Source: JBCCCJ01 sp039029315
GTDB taxonomy: Bacteria; Bacteroidota; Bacteroidia; J057
Assembly: GCA_039029315.1 (NCBI GenBank)
Contig: JBCCGK010000038.1
Location: 30,771-94,770 of the forward strand
Length of the DNA: 64,000 bases
Direction of reading: 5' to 3'
This document shows, piece after piece, positions 35,301 through 43,124 of the stretch (position 1 is the first letter of the stretch; every line of letters starts with the position of its first letter). The translations under genes were made by a program, and so were the position numbers. The notes beneath the pieces are model-generated. The model saw nothing but the letters and a program-made list of their open reading frames with translations. It ran no database searches and had not been told where the DNA came from.

Positions 35301-36988
35301 ACCGGTGCGATGGGGGATTCGCTATCTTCCATCAGATCATCTGCGATGATTTCGGGTAGATTATCTTCGATCTGAAGCTGGTATTTACGCCGGGTGATAT
35401 CATGCTGATTCACACCTTGTATAGCTTCGATGATGCCAGCGCGGTCCAGTCGCTTCAGAAAAAGTTCTGCATAAGGGAGCCTGAGTGCCTGAAAGCTGTC
35501 CCGGATCTCAGGGTGGGATTCTTTGCGATAGCTGAGGATGAGTTTGCCTTTGATGTTTGTTTGATTCTGTCCAAAGAGAGGCTGGATGGCCATCAAAAAT
35601 TGAATCAGCTCATCTTCTGTGGAGGCAGAGCCGGGCATGGGACGGGTGTATTTCTCTTCCACCTGATCGAGGATAATCACAAGTGGTTTTCCTTCTTGCT
35701 GCTCTATGCCTTGCCATTTGCTAAGGATGGTGGTGAGTTGGTCAGGGGAAACCGAGGCGGTTTTTCTTTTCTTTGATTCTTCCCTGGTTTGAATAAGTCT
35801 GCTCAAAGCATTTTCTAATTGTTGCCGAAGAACAGAATCAGTACTTTTTTCGATAGCATAAAGAAGAAGTTGCTCAAGTTCGGCTTGTGCTTGTGGAGGT
35901 TCTTGATGAGAAGACCCTTGTTCAGATTGTTCAGATTGTTCGGATGCTATTTCCTCAAGATAGATCCTTTCTGTGAGTTGGCCATCCAAAGCCATTTCCA
36001 AGGTACCCAGGAGACCTTTTTCCTGAATTCGGCGTGTATAGATGATCTGATAGCTATCCTTGATTCGCGGCAGTAAACCCGCATCCAGCATGGAGCTTTT
36101 GCCCACCCCTGATTTTCCATAAAAGAGGATGATGGGATGGATGCCTTGCAGATGATTGTACAATTCCCGGATTTGTGTTGCTCTGCCAAAAAAGAGGGCG
36201 CTATCCGCCTCCTGAAAGAAATGCAGCCCGACAAAGGGAGAATTCTTCAAACTGAGATAATAGCGATCCGGCAATGGCAAATTAAAGAGAGGATTGTAGG
36301 CTTCCCTGGCCAGATTCCAGGACTTGATGTGCTCTGCTCCGGCTCGGATATAGAGATCCCAGGGAAAGTCAGGCGTCTCTATCATGTCTTCAGTCTCAAG
36401 GTTGAAATTGAAAACAAAATCTCTTGTTTTGCTTTCCTTCTTGCGCTTGGCTGTGACCTGGGCCTGGGCTCCTTCCCAGGCTTGTTCCAGGGATCTTCCC
36501 TCAGCCAGACTGACATAAAACTGCCTGGAGAGGGTGGTGGCGATGGAATCATTGATGGGACGAGAAGTCCCAATGACAGCGGGGACCCCTTTGTCCCGTA
36601 GCTCCATCGCTTGTCTTCGGGAGCTACAGCCATTGATGAAGACCAGTTTTAGGCCTTTTTGTTGTCCAAGAAAGGTAACCAGTCCTCCAGCATTGGCCAT
36701 CTCGCGCTCCCCGCTCGCTTGCTTGAGCAGGAGGGCATAATCTGAAGCATGCCCCCCATAATGGAAAATAGAGATACGATCCTTGTAGCGATCGAAAGTT
36801 TTCCAGATTTTGTTCAGATCTGTATCAGTTTCATAGATAACTTCACACAATCTGTTTTCCTGGGGAATATTGGGACCAGATACCTTATCCAAGGCTTCCC
36901 GAATGGCGTTTTGCTCTTCGGTGAGTTTGTAAAGGTAGTCTTTGCGATCATTGGCGAAGGCCAGAAAGATAACTGGGAGTTCGGACAT
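32342..36988 (-). CDS. CHAT protease - nSTAND ATPase - WD40 repeat protein
   Basis: This 1548-residue multidomain protein has four parts. A CHAT caspase-like domain (1-185) keeps both catalytic residues, His80 in HYGGH and Cys121 in INGCSS. An nSTAND1-type ATPase follows, with Walker A GKSGVGKSS at 291-299, Walker B LVIILDQVEE at 436-445 and the family's HDTLAP segment near 700. A single membrane helix lies at about 868-888. Fourteen WD40 repeats run from about 958 to 1515, ending in a Trp-rich tail. I start it at the ATG at 36988, where the CHAT fold begins; the frame is open 85 codons further, through the palindromic element. This is an NLR-like layout (effector, switch, sensor), so a role in defence or regulated cell death is inferred, not shown. 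Confidence 0.9.
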   Translation of the reverse strand: MSELPVIFLAFANDRKDYLYKLTEEQNAIREALDKVSGPNIPQENRLCEVIYETDTDLNKIWKTFDRYKDRISIFHYGGHASDYALLLKQASGEREMANAGGLVTFLGQQKGLKLVFINGCSSRRQAMELRDKGVPAVIGTSRPINDSIATTLSRQFYVSLAEGRSLEQAWEGAQAQVTAKRKKESKTRDFVFNFNLETEDMIETPDFPWDLYIRAGAEHIKSWNLAREAYNPLFNLPLPDRYYLSLKNSPFVGLHFFQEADSALFFGRATQIRELYNHLQGIHPIILFYGKSGVGKSSMLDAGLLPRIKDSYQIIYTRRIQEKGLLGTLEMALDGQLTERIYLEEIASEQSEQSEQGSSHQEPPQAQAELEQLLLYAIEKSTDSVLRQQLENALSRLIQTREESKKRKTASVSPDQLTTILSKWQGIEQQEGKPLVIILDQVEEKYTRPMPGSASTEDELIQFLMAIQPLFGQNQTNIKGKLILSYRKESHPEIRDSFQALRLPYAELFLKRLDRAGIIEAIQGVNQHDITRRKYQLQIEDNLPEIIADDLMEDSESPIAPVLQITLAKLWTTSHQAEHQPVPFSRHVYQELRKEGITIGEFFQQQMDKLAKLKVEETTYEQEVKSGLTLDILHQHTTNLGTAGSCKRADLLNQYEVEGEKLKKLIQELQNLSLLVRLDQQKARASGKREENYTTILAHDTLAPIVIRAFNLSDTPGQRAARILNNKLADVGYRLSQEDINKILASHSLNTQSEQSEYALPAELEQEYIGPANFIAMLRPHLKEDLDGKIEQDMLARARINLNVGKEESYLAEADLAIVEEGAGIETGSLPGMPKLSSAGQKLIDLSRQKRAERIVREQANRRRQQIFTAAITVALLIATGLGIWAYSSKVKADQKTREAQSAALAAKARQVYEEDPTIAINLAMAAHTQFPSQETQSAIHDLSEDPLVSYYQTKHTIGDTAEYISMAFSSDELHILTSHDTTAKLWDRKGNFLLDFNGHTNTVMSVAFSPSGQNVLTGSKDNTARLWDLEGNLIQEFKGHKEMIWSVAFSPDGQNFLTGSLDQTARLWNLQGRLLQEFKGHKGFVSSLAFSPNGKSILTGSWDNIVRLWDRNGNLLQEFKGHRGIISTLVFSPDGKNILTGSSDRTSLLWDLKGNSLQQFNGHTNDITSLAFSPDGKNILTGSYDKTALLWDLQGNSLMKFKGHTSSILSLAFSSDGKSVVTGSGDRTVRQWDLKANPLQQFKGHTKPVIFVAFSSNSQSVLTGSYDKTILLWDLEGKPLKQQQVKAQKELFHSVVFSPNDKNFLIGSYDGTVGLWDLKGNLLQHFMGHTATVSSVVFSPTGQNVLTGSWDQTAILWDLNGNPLQKFKGHSDFVSSVALSPNGQNVLTGSWDRTAMLWDLKGKLLQHFKGHTGQVSSVAFSPDGKSILTGSNDKTARLWSLKGKLNQQFLGHSSEIHAIAFSPDGQRILTGSGDGTRLWDLKGNQIQTFDGNSGVSSVAFSSDGNYLLTGGQLAKLWQTVYQRWEKGEIYKLSEKEWAKYGIDWAY

Positions 36989-37101
36989 AGGGAGGGAGAT
37001 ATGGAGAATAAAGTAGGAATTTTTTTTGTGCTGTCTATCATTGTTTTGGGAGAAGGTGTAAGCAAAGGGTGCTTTAGTTGATTGGTGGTACACGATTGCA
37101 C

Positions 37102-37272
37102 TTGTCCCTGACAATGGCTTGACCTCGGAGGATTTGTAGGCAAGTGTGTGGGCGATTCCTCCGAGGTCTGGGGCGGTGGCGAGGAGGTATTTGGCCCTTG
37201 CGCATACCTCGGAGGTTGAGCCTTCACACGCCCAGCCACACAAACCTCCGAGGAAGCCTTGTCATTGACAAG
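37102..37272. repeat. Large nested palindrome upstream of the CHAT-STAND gene
   Basis: The left side (CTTGTC..TGACAA, GGCTT, CCTCGGAGG, GTTTG-like) and the complement of the right side repeat the same order, forming an imperfect inverted repeat of about 170 bp. Inside are four 9-base near-palindromes: CCTCGGAGG at 37123-37131, CCTCCGAGG at 37158-37166, CCTCGGAGG at 37207-37215 and CCTCCGAGG at 37245-37253. The right end holds the perfect palindrome CTTGTCATTGACAAG at 37258-37272. It may be a regulatory array, a structured leader or a small mobile element. Confidence 0.7.
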
Positions 37273-37347
37273 TTCGGAAAATACCGGCCCACCTCTATCT
37301 GCAAGAGGGTAGTGGGAAAGTTATGGACTGTTAGTGGTATAGGAAGA

Positions 37348-37779
37348 TCAATACCGCACCTTCACCGCATGCGTCTTCTTAATTTGCTCGCCATTGCTGA
37401 GATTCACTTTGACAAGCAATTGGTGGGAAGGATATTCTGCGCTGAGTTTGGTTTCGAGCCGTTGGAGGATTTGGCCAAGGCGACCTTCTTCTTTGAGGTC
37501 TGCCAGCTTGGGATCGGAGATGTGGATAGGCAAACTGAAGTCCCAGGAAAAGCTCTTATCCTGGGAGATGAGGGTTTTTCCTGACCAATCGATTTGGCCG
37601 AGATTCTGTGAGTGCTGTTCTAGCTGACCCTTTTTGCCGACGAGCTGAATGGTTTTCTTGAAGGATATCTGGATGGATTCGATTTTGCTTGTACTCTGTG
37701 TCTCCAGCTTCAGGGAACCAAATATCGCGCTTTGGGTGAAAGAAATACTGGACGGAATATCTAAATGGAGGGTGCTCAT
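37348..37779 (-). CDS. Hypothetical beta-rich protein upstream of CHAT-STAND gene
   Basis: This 143-residue protein is not one I can place in a family. Its sequence alternates hydrophobic and polar residues as in a beta-sandwich, with no signal peptide, membrane helix or cysteine cluster. The pattern loosely recalls arrestin/Spo0M-like folds (an extended strand, FGSLKLETQS, then KTIQLVGKKG). It is on the same strand as the CHAT-STAND-WD40 gene but about 360 bases upstream, separated by the nested palindrome. A functional link is therefore possible but unproven. Confidence 0.6.
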   Translation of the reverse strand: MSTLHLDIPSSISFTQSAIFGSLKLETQSTSKIESIQISFKKTIQLVGKKGQLEQHSQNLGQIDWSGKTLISQDKSFSWDFSLPIHISDPKLADLKEEGRLGQILQRLETKLSAEYPSHQLLVKVNLSNGEQIKKTHAVKVRY

Positions 37780-37812
37780 GTATGGTTCAGTCAGATTGAT
37801 CCAAACAAATTA

Positions 37813-37845
37813 CGGAATTCCCCTTTAATCTGAAGAGGAATTCCG
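37813..37845. terminator. Inverted repeat between TonB receptor and hypothetical gene
   Basis: Arms CGGAATTCCCCT (37813-37824) and AGAGGAATTCCG (37834-37845) pair over 12 bases with one mismatch and a 9-base loop. It lies just past the end of the minus-strand TonB receptor. There is no strong T-run after it on either strand, so it could be a terminator or a binding site. Confidence 0.4.
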
Positions 37846-37875
37846 CAACAAGGTAAAAATGACTAAAAACAGAAA

Positions 37876-40251
37876 TTAATAAGTGATCACGATTCCGACT
37901 GTTGGCTGGATGATTCCCAGGTCGTTCTCCAAAAATCGGGTCTGATATCTACTAGTATCATAGGTATTCACTTGAGGAATCCCCGCCTCATCTTTGACGA
38001 CATCTAGGATCGGTGGTCCTGCAATGGAGTAGACATATGCGTTCTGCATATCAAAATAGAGATTGAAGCTCCATTTGTCGAAGAACCACTTTTTGTCTAT
38101 CCGAATATCCAATTGATGATAGGCCTTTGTTCTCTCAGAATTGAGTTGATCATAATCAGGAATCTCTCTTCCGCGAATGTCCCAGATCTCTCTCAAGCTG
38201 GAGGTCTCTACATCTGCCGGGGTGAAAGGTGTTCCGGTTGTCAATCGCCATTTGGCCCCGATTTCCCAGTTCCCTTTGAACTTCTTGCCCATCGTCAAAG
38301 CGACGATATGTCTGCTGTCCCATGCTGAAGGGCGGTAGACGCCGTTTTTGTCCTGAAACTCACTCCATCCAAGTGTATAGGCCAGAATTCCATAAAACCC
38401 CTTGTACAATCGCTGCTGTAACAAGATTTCAAGGCCATAAGTTCGACCAAGAGAAGTGGAGGTGGCTGGTTCATTCCCAACTGTCCCAAAATCTCCGCCT
38501 AGGTTCGCCAATGAGATAGAGTCTCGGGTGAGGAAGGGATAATTGTTGTACTGCTTATAGTATCCTTCGATTGAGATCTTGGAATTGGTGGCTGTGGTGT
38601 AGGCCAATCCGCCTACCATTTGTCGATTTCGGATATAAGTGATGTCGGTGTTGGCCAGTGCGCCGGTTTGCGAATCCCGATATCCCAGGATGGTGTAGGG
38701 AGGGAGTTGGTAGAAGATGCCAGTATTGAAATTAGCGGCCAGCTCTGGTGTGATCAGGAAGGAGGCAGAAAATCTGGGTGAAAATTGTTCCAAAGGATTC
38801 TGCATTTGATCAGAGAATGAATTCCCATCTACTCTAGCTCCTGCTGAGAGGATGAGACGATTCTCAATCAGTTTTTTACTTAGCTGAGCAAATGCACCAT
38901 ATTTGGACAAGTTCAGATCAGATTCAAAGTCAACCACCCCAAACCGCAACACACTGTAGGTATCTGAATTGTACTTCGCGAATTCATAATTGGCCCCATA
39001 ATTCCATTTGAATCCATTGGATCGGCCCGTATATTCTACTCTGAGTTTGTTTTCGATCTCCTGTGAATTGTAATCAAGTAAGATGGGCCGGGACTTGTCA
39101 TTGTCGGTATACTTCTCCGCATTGAAGTTGATCATGTTGCGACTGGCGACCACATTCCAGAATCCTTTGTTGCCAAAATATTTGTAGCTCGCGCCGACGG
39201 TGTAGTTCCACTGGGTTTGAACAGGAATATTGCCAAGAATGTATTTCTGATAATCTGTGCTGTCTGCACCGAGATTCAACTGGAATTCGTCCAATGCACC
39301 CAGACTGACGATGCTCAACTCATGTCGCTGTCCCAATCGGAACTTGTGCTTGTACTGGTAATCGTTGTAATTGGGCAGAAAAGGAAGCGCAAGCACCTTG
39401 AAGAGAAGTTGCAAATAAGATCTTCTGACAGAGAAGAGGAAAGATGAATTTTCGCTCGAAGGACCTTCTACCGTCAAGGCAAGATCACTGGCCCCCAAAG
39501 TAGCTGTGAATCCCAATCGATCATCTCTGGCAGGTCTTTGCGTGAATTCAAACACAGAACTCAAGGCATTTCCTCGATTGGAAGGAAAAGCACCTGAGTA
39601 AAAATCCACTTCCCCAATGAAGTCTACATTGATCAGGCCGACAGGACCGCCAGACGCTCCCTGAGTAGCGAAGTGGTTGATATTTGGCGTTTCGATGCCA
39701 TCGATGTAGAAGCGGTTTTCATTGGGACCACCACCACGGATCAGAATATCATTTCGAAAACTCACCGTACTCGCAACTCCAGGAAGAGATTGAATCACCC
39801 GAGAGATGTCTCGGTTTCCACCAGGATTTCGTTTGATCTCACTGGTCCCAATGGTTCGCAGAGAAAGAGGGGCTTCTTCAACATCCTTAAAGGGAGAAGC
39901 CAGAATGACGACAGAGTCAGTGGTTGTCTCTGCTTCTGCCATCGCAATTTCAAGTACAGTTGGTTTGGAATTGGTGACTTGAATCTCATATAGAACTTTG
40001 GTTTGAAAACCGCTGAATCTAGCTTCGATATTATATAAGCCAGGTTGGATGTTTTTGAGTTCAAAGTTCCCGCTGCTATCGGAATATGTACCTTTTCCGA
40101 CATCTTTCAACAAAATCGTTCCAAATTTCAATGGATCGTTGTTGAGTTCGTTATACATTCGTCCCCGAATGATGCCTGATTGGGCCTGAACCTGAATAGT
40201 TGACAAAAGCAGGATCAGAAGGCAACAGGGGATAAGGTGAAATCTTTTCAT
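37876..40251 (-). CDS. TonB-dependent receptor with carboxypeptidase-like domain
   Basis: This 791-residue outer-membrane receptor has a signal peptide (MKRFHLIPCCLLILLLS, cleavage near VQAQ), a carboxypeptidase-regulatory-like domain (about 25-105), a plug domain containing SFRNDILIRGGGPNENRF, and a long barrel region. The start at 40251 fits the signal peptide; the open frame extends 41 codons further without a signal. Cargo is unknown. It is divergent from a MarR-family gene across a 165-base gap, so that regulator may control it. Confidence 0.88.
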   Translation of the reverse strand: MKRFHLIPCCLLILLLSTIQVQAQSGIIRGRMYNELNNDPLKFGTILLKDVGKGTYSDSSGNFELKNIQPGLYNIEARFSGFQTKVLYEIQVTNSKPTVLEIAMAEAETTTDSVVILASPFKDVEEAPLSLRTIGTSEIKRNPGGNRDISRVIQSLPGVASTVSFRNDILIRGGGPNENRFYIDGIETPNINHFATQGASGGPVGLINVDFIGEVDFYSGAFPSNRGNALSSVFEFTQRPARDDRLGFTATLGASDLALTVEGPSSENSSFLFSVRRSYLQLLFKVLALPFLPNYNDYQYKHKFRLGQRHELSIVSLGALDEFQLNLGADSTDYQKYILGNIPVQTQWNYTVGASYKYFGNKGFWNVVASRNMINFNAEKYTDNDKSRPILLDYNSQEIENKLRVEYTGRSNGFKWNYGANYEFAKYNSDTYSVLRFGVVDFESDLNLSKYGAFAQLSKKLIENRLILSAGARVDGNSFSDQMQNPLEQFSPRFSASFLITPELAANFNTGIFYQLPPYTILGYRDSQTGALANTDITYIRNRQMVGGLAYTTATNSKISIEGYYKQYNNYPFLTRDSISLANLGGDFGTVGNEPATSTSLGRTYGLEILLQQRLYKGFYGILAYTLGWSEFQDKNGVYRPSAWDSRHIVALTMGKKFKGNWEIGAKWRLTTGTPFTPADVETSSLREIWDIRGREIPDYDQLNSERTKAYHQLDIRIDKKWFFDKWSFNLYFDMQNAYVYSIAGPPILDVVKDEAGIPQVNTYDTSRYQTRFLENDLGIIQPTVGIVITY

Positions 40252-40416
40252 CGTTTGTTTAACTGACTGATTACACCTTCCTAACCAAATTCGTCGAAGC
40301 TTGTTTTCAATTTTGGAGATTTTTTCCTGATGCAGGTAAAATAGTCTACGACTTTGGTATGTTTTTAGAGGCATTCTACGTATTCGTGTCTACACCCCTT
40401 CCCAACGGTCCGTCCT

Positions 40417-41103
40417 ATGACAAAAAATTATCAACTCTTACATCAGCTTCTTGATCATCTGGAACAATATGAAACCGACGCTCAAAACAAAGAGATAAGC
40501 CTGATGGGATTCTCGGGTTGGCTCAATCGCCAACTGGCATACCCGACACCTGTCATGATTTCTCCTCCCGACCAAGATGAACTGGAAGAGGCAAAAGATA
40601 GTCAGGCAGAAACTGCCCTTACAATTCTGATCGGCTATCTCTATCGATATTCCAAACACTACACCAAGAAGGCACTGGAAGATACCCCCTTGTCAACCTT
40701 TGATGATTTTGCTTTTCTGGCAACCCTCAGCTACCAGGATAGCATGACAAAGACAGAATTGATTCAACAGCATATTCTTGAAATTACTTCCGGGATTGAA
40801 ATCATCAAGCGACTAACAAAGCATGGACTGCTGGAAGCCTTCTCAGATCCAAAGGATCGCAGGTCCAAACGAGTCAGATTGACAACAGCAGGCAAACAAA
40901 TGCTGGCTGATGTCATGGGGAAAATGGATGCAGTAGCTCATATCGTTTCTGGGGATCTGCGCATTGAAGACCGTGCAGTCTTATTGTCCCTACTGCACAA
41001 ACTGAATGATTTTCACGCGATTATTCACATGACCGACAGAAAAAGTCCGCTGGAAGAAATTCAGGAAAAATATCTAAGATCACCAGAAGTCATTTCTTAT
41101 TGA
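40417..41103 (+). CDS. MarR-family transcriptional regulator
   Basis: This 228-residue protein has a winged helix-turn-helix of the MarR type in the second half. The landmarks are MTKTELIQQH, then IKRLTKHGLLEAF for the recognition helix, and SDPKDRRSKRVRLT for the wing with its usual DxRS/R pattern. The first 80 residues are an unusual N-terminal extension with dimerisation-helix character. Its divergent position beside the TonB receptor suggests local control, possibly in response to a transported ligand. Confidence 0.85.
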   Translation: MTKNYQLLHQLLDHLEQYETDAQNKEISLMGFSGWLNRQLAYPTPVMISPPDQDELEEAKDSQAETALTILIGYLYRYSKHYTKKALEDTPLSTFDDFAFLATLSYQDSMTKTELIQQHILEITSGIEIIKRLTKHGLLEAFSDPKDRRSKRVRLTTAGKQMLADVMGKMDAVAHIVSGDLRIEDRAVLLSLLHKLNDFHAIIHMTDRKSPLEEIQEKYLRSPEVISY

Positions 41104-41345
41104 TGTTGAAGGATTACGTAGTTGGACACAATTAGATATGAAAGTAAGTTCTGCTAACTCGCTGTCTTACAGCCTGTTCATAGTTCTTTATTCAAAATTG
41201 TCTCCCTACTTATTTGGACAAATGTATATTTTGGCAATCATCTTCCACCCTCTCGATCTCCCGCCAGCGGGAGACATCAACCCACAAGGCCAGGAGGGGG
41301 TTGGGGAGGATTAGAATAAGCATATGTATACATACACCTACTTAC
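41104..41345. other. Intergenic region with dispersed repeat
   Basis: No gene is supported. It carries the inverted copy of the 30405-30477 repeat and, near 41258-41273, a short GC-rich hairpin (CTCCCGC-CA-GCGGGAG) in otherwise AT-rich DNA. The hairpin could act as a terminator for either converging gene, but no T-run follows. Confidence 0.5.
41149..41215 (-). repeat. Dispersed repeat, copy 2 (inverted)
   Basis: Read on the minus strand this begins AAATAAGTAGGGAGACAATT and ends CAGCGAGTTAGCAGA, matching 30405-30477. The copies differ mainly by a short insertion (TATTGAATG-like) in the first and by G/A changes that keep the GCTGT/ACAGC hairpin. Confidence 0.7.
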
Positions 41346-41897
41346 TTATTCCTTTTTGAGGATAGCTTGTTGTTTGGTTGATAGGGGCCAGGATTCAATG
41401 ATGTCTACCCCCTCAACTTCCGTCCCTGTAGTGGTGCCTTTGTCATCGGGTCCCACAAAAATTTCCAATTTGATCTCTTCCTCTCTGAAATGATAGCTTA
41501 CGAGGAGAAGGCTATGATTCACAAGAAATCGACTCGTGAGCGTATTTCCCAAAAGCCTTGCTTCCAGAATGATCGAATTTTGTTCATCGATCGAATACAG
41601 CCCGTTTTTGACATCTACGAGAAGCAATAGATAATTTCGGACATCCTTCGAGTCTCTTCCGTAATCGAGAACCCACTTCCAGCTATCAGAAGAGTCTGTT
41701 GGTTCAATGGTCAAAGCCATCGGAATCTTTTGTTTTAGTTCTGGTCCCTGATAAATTTCCAAATCACCAGTCCAGGTACCGATCCAGGCATGGGGAAAGC
41801 CCATCGCTGGCTCCTGACAAAAGAGAGAGGTGCCAGTCCAGACAATCCATAGCAGGAGAAGAGTGGAAAAACGAAAAAAAGATAGGAGAAAGCTCAT
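41346..41897 (-). CDS. Secreted hypothetical protein
   Basis: This 183-residue protein has a signal peptide (MSFLLSFFRFSTLLLLWIVW, cleavage near LFCQ). The mature part starts with HAWIGTWTGDLEIYQG, a pattern seen in lipocalin-like or calycin-like secreted proteins, and is beta-rich throughout. No specific family is recognised. Its start overlaps the ankyrin gene's stop by 4 bases (ATGA), so it is the last gene of that unit. Confidence 0.7.
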   Translation of the reverse strand: MSFLLSFFRFSTLLLLWIVWTGTSLFCQEPAMGFPHAWIGTWTGDLEIYQGPELKQKIPMALTIEPTDSSDSWKWVLDYGRDSKDVRNYLLLLVDVKNGLYSIDEQNSIILEARLLGNTLTSRFLVNHSLLLVSYHFREEEIKLEIFVGPDDKGTTTGTEVEGVDIIESWPLSTKQQAILKKE

Positions 41898-43063
41898 GAA
41901 GACGTTTGTAAGAGAGTAAGTGCCTCGGCGAGGTTCTGCTTTTCGGCGAGTTCTGCTGCTGTTTTCCCCTGCTTGTTGGTCAAACCTGGACTCATACCAG
42001 TGGCCAACAACAATTTCAAGACTTCAGGGTGGGGGAGAGCCAGATGCAAACTCCTCTGTCCATCAGGTGTCGGTGCAGCAGGATCAGCACCAAGTCGCAA
42101 GCAGAGTTGAGTCAAAGGAACAGAACCATGAGAAATGGCTTCCCAGAAGGCAGGATGCAACTGATCAGCAGGTACAGAAGAGGCAGGGGCTTGTTGAGAA
42201 AGACTGTCTGGTGTTTGTTTCAAGGCCTGCTTCAAGACTTTTTCTATCAACAACTTCCCTCGTTGTTCCCATTCGTCGACAGTATCCTGGGCATTGAGTG
42301 CTTGTAATACTCCATCAATCAACCCAATAGCCATTGAGCCAAATTTGGAGGATTGGCTTAACAAATATGCCGGGAGAAGGCTATCTGATGGCAAGGGAGA
42401 GGATGGAGTTGGGTGTTCTTGTTCTTGCGCGTGGCTGTGTGCAGCTTTTTTGAGCATTTTTGTGATGCGGGGGCTCACATGATGCCGATCCAGGACGCTT
42501 TGGCCTTTGCGATCTTTGACACGTGGATCCACTCCAGCACTCAACAATGCCTTCACGATTCCGATTCTTTCCTGATCTACAGCGAGCATCAGAGGAGTAA
42601 TTCCCTCTCTGTTTCTGGATTCACAATCGGAGCCTGTCTCAATCAATTTTCTTGCAAAGGTGGTATTCCCAGCTCGAATGGCACGAAACAACGCTGTTTC
42701 TCCTTTCTTGTCAGGAATTTCAAGCTCTGGCTGTAGATCAAGTAGATAGGCAAAGATATGTTTGTTCCCATGATCAATGGCGTGCATCAGTGGACTGTTC
42801 CCTGAACTACTTTTTTGGTCGATGTCCCCCCCGGACTGGATCAGTAGCCGCAGCCCCTGAAGATGATCTTTGTCAATGGCCCGACTGAGAGCGGGTACGC
42901 CTCGTTCACTTCTGGCATTGACATTCATTCCTGCATTGATCAGGATCTCGAGGCAAGGAAGATTTCCTTCTTCTACAGCGCAGATTAATCCAGCTTCATC
43001 AAATGAGCCAACCTCCCTGATGACCTTGGTCTTGTCAAGATATTTTCTGAGACGTTTGAACAT
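41894..43063 (-). CDS. Ankyrin-repeat protein
   Basis: This 389-residue cytoplasmic protein has five or six ankyrin repeats at residues 23-200 (landmarks NARSERGVPALSRAI, KSSSGNSPLMHAI, DKKGETALFRAI, NREGITPLMLAV). A linker rich in Gln, Ser and Pro follows (about 205-300), then two or three further repeats at 305-385 ending KQGKTAAELAEKQN. Ankyrin arrays bind other proteins. The split array with a disordered middle is unusual. Neighbours on the same strand are a TOPRIM-like protein upstream and a secreted protein downstream. Confidence 0.88.
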   Translation of the reverse strand: MFKRLRKYLDKTKVIREVGSFDEAGLICAVEEGNLPCLEILINAGMNVNARSERGVPALSRAIDKDHLQGLRLLIQSGGDIDQKSSSGNSPLMHAIDHGNKHIFAYLLDLQPELEIPDKKGETALFRAIRAGNTTFARKLIETGSDCESRNREGITPLMLAVDQERIGIVKALLSAGVDPRVKDRKGQSVLDRHHVSPRITKMLKKAAHSHAQEQEHPTPSSPLPSDSLLPAYLLSQSSKFGSMAIGLIDGVLQALNAQDTVDEWEQRGKLLIEKVLKQALKQTPDSLSQQAPASSVPADQLHPAFWEAISHGSVPLTQLCLRLGADPAAPTPDGQRSLHLALPHPEVLKLLLATGMSPGLTNKQGKTAAELAEKQNLAEALTLLQTSS

Positions 43064-43124
43064 ATATGAGAAGATAAGCTGTCAGAAAAGAGAAGGAGGA
43101 TGAAGGAGACACTTCAGAAGCAAG

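Noticed and set aside
35900..35945. Short tandem TTGTTCAGA-like repeat
   Set aside because: It encodes the SEQSEQ low-complexity stretch of the CHAT-STAND protein and is explained by that reading frame.
36988..37243. 85-codon N-terminal extension of the CHAT-STAND protein
   Set aside because: The extension runs through the nested palindrome, and the CHAT fold begins at the ATG at 36988; the upstream residues are low in family-like character.
41258..41273. Hairpin CTCCCGC-CA-GCGGGAG as a definite terminator
   Set aside because: The stem is good but no T-run follows on either strand, so it is only noted in the intergenic entry.
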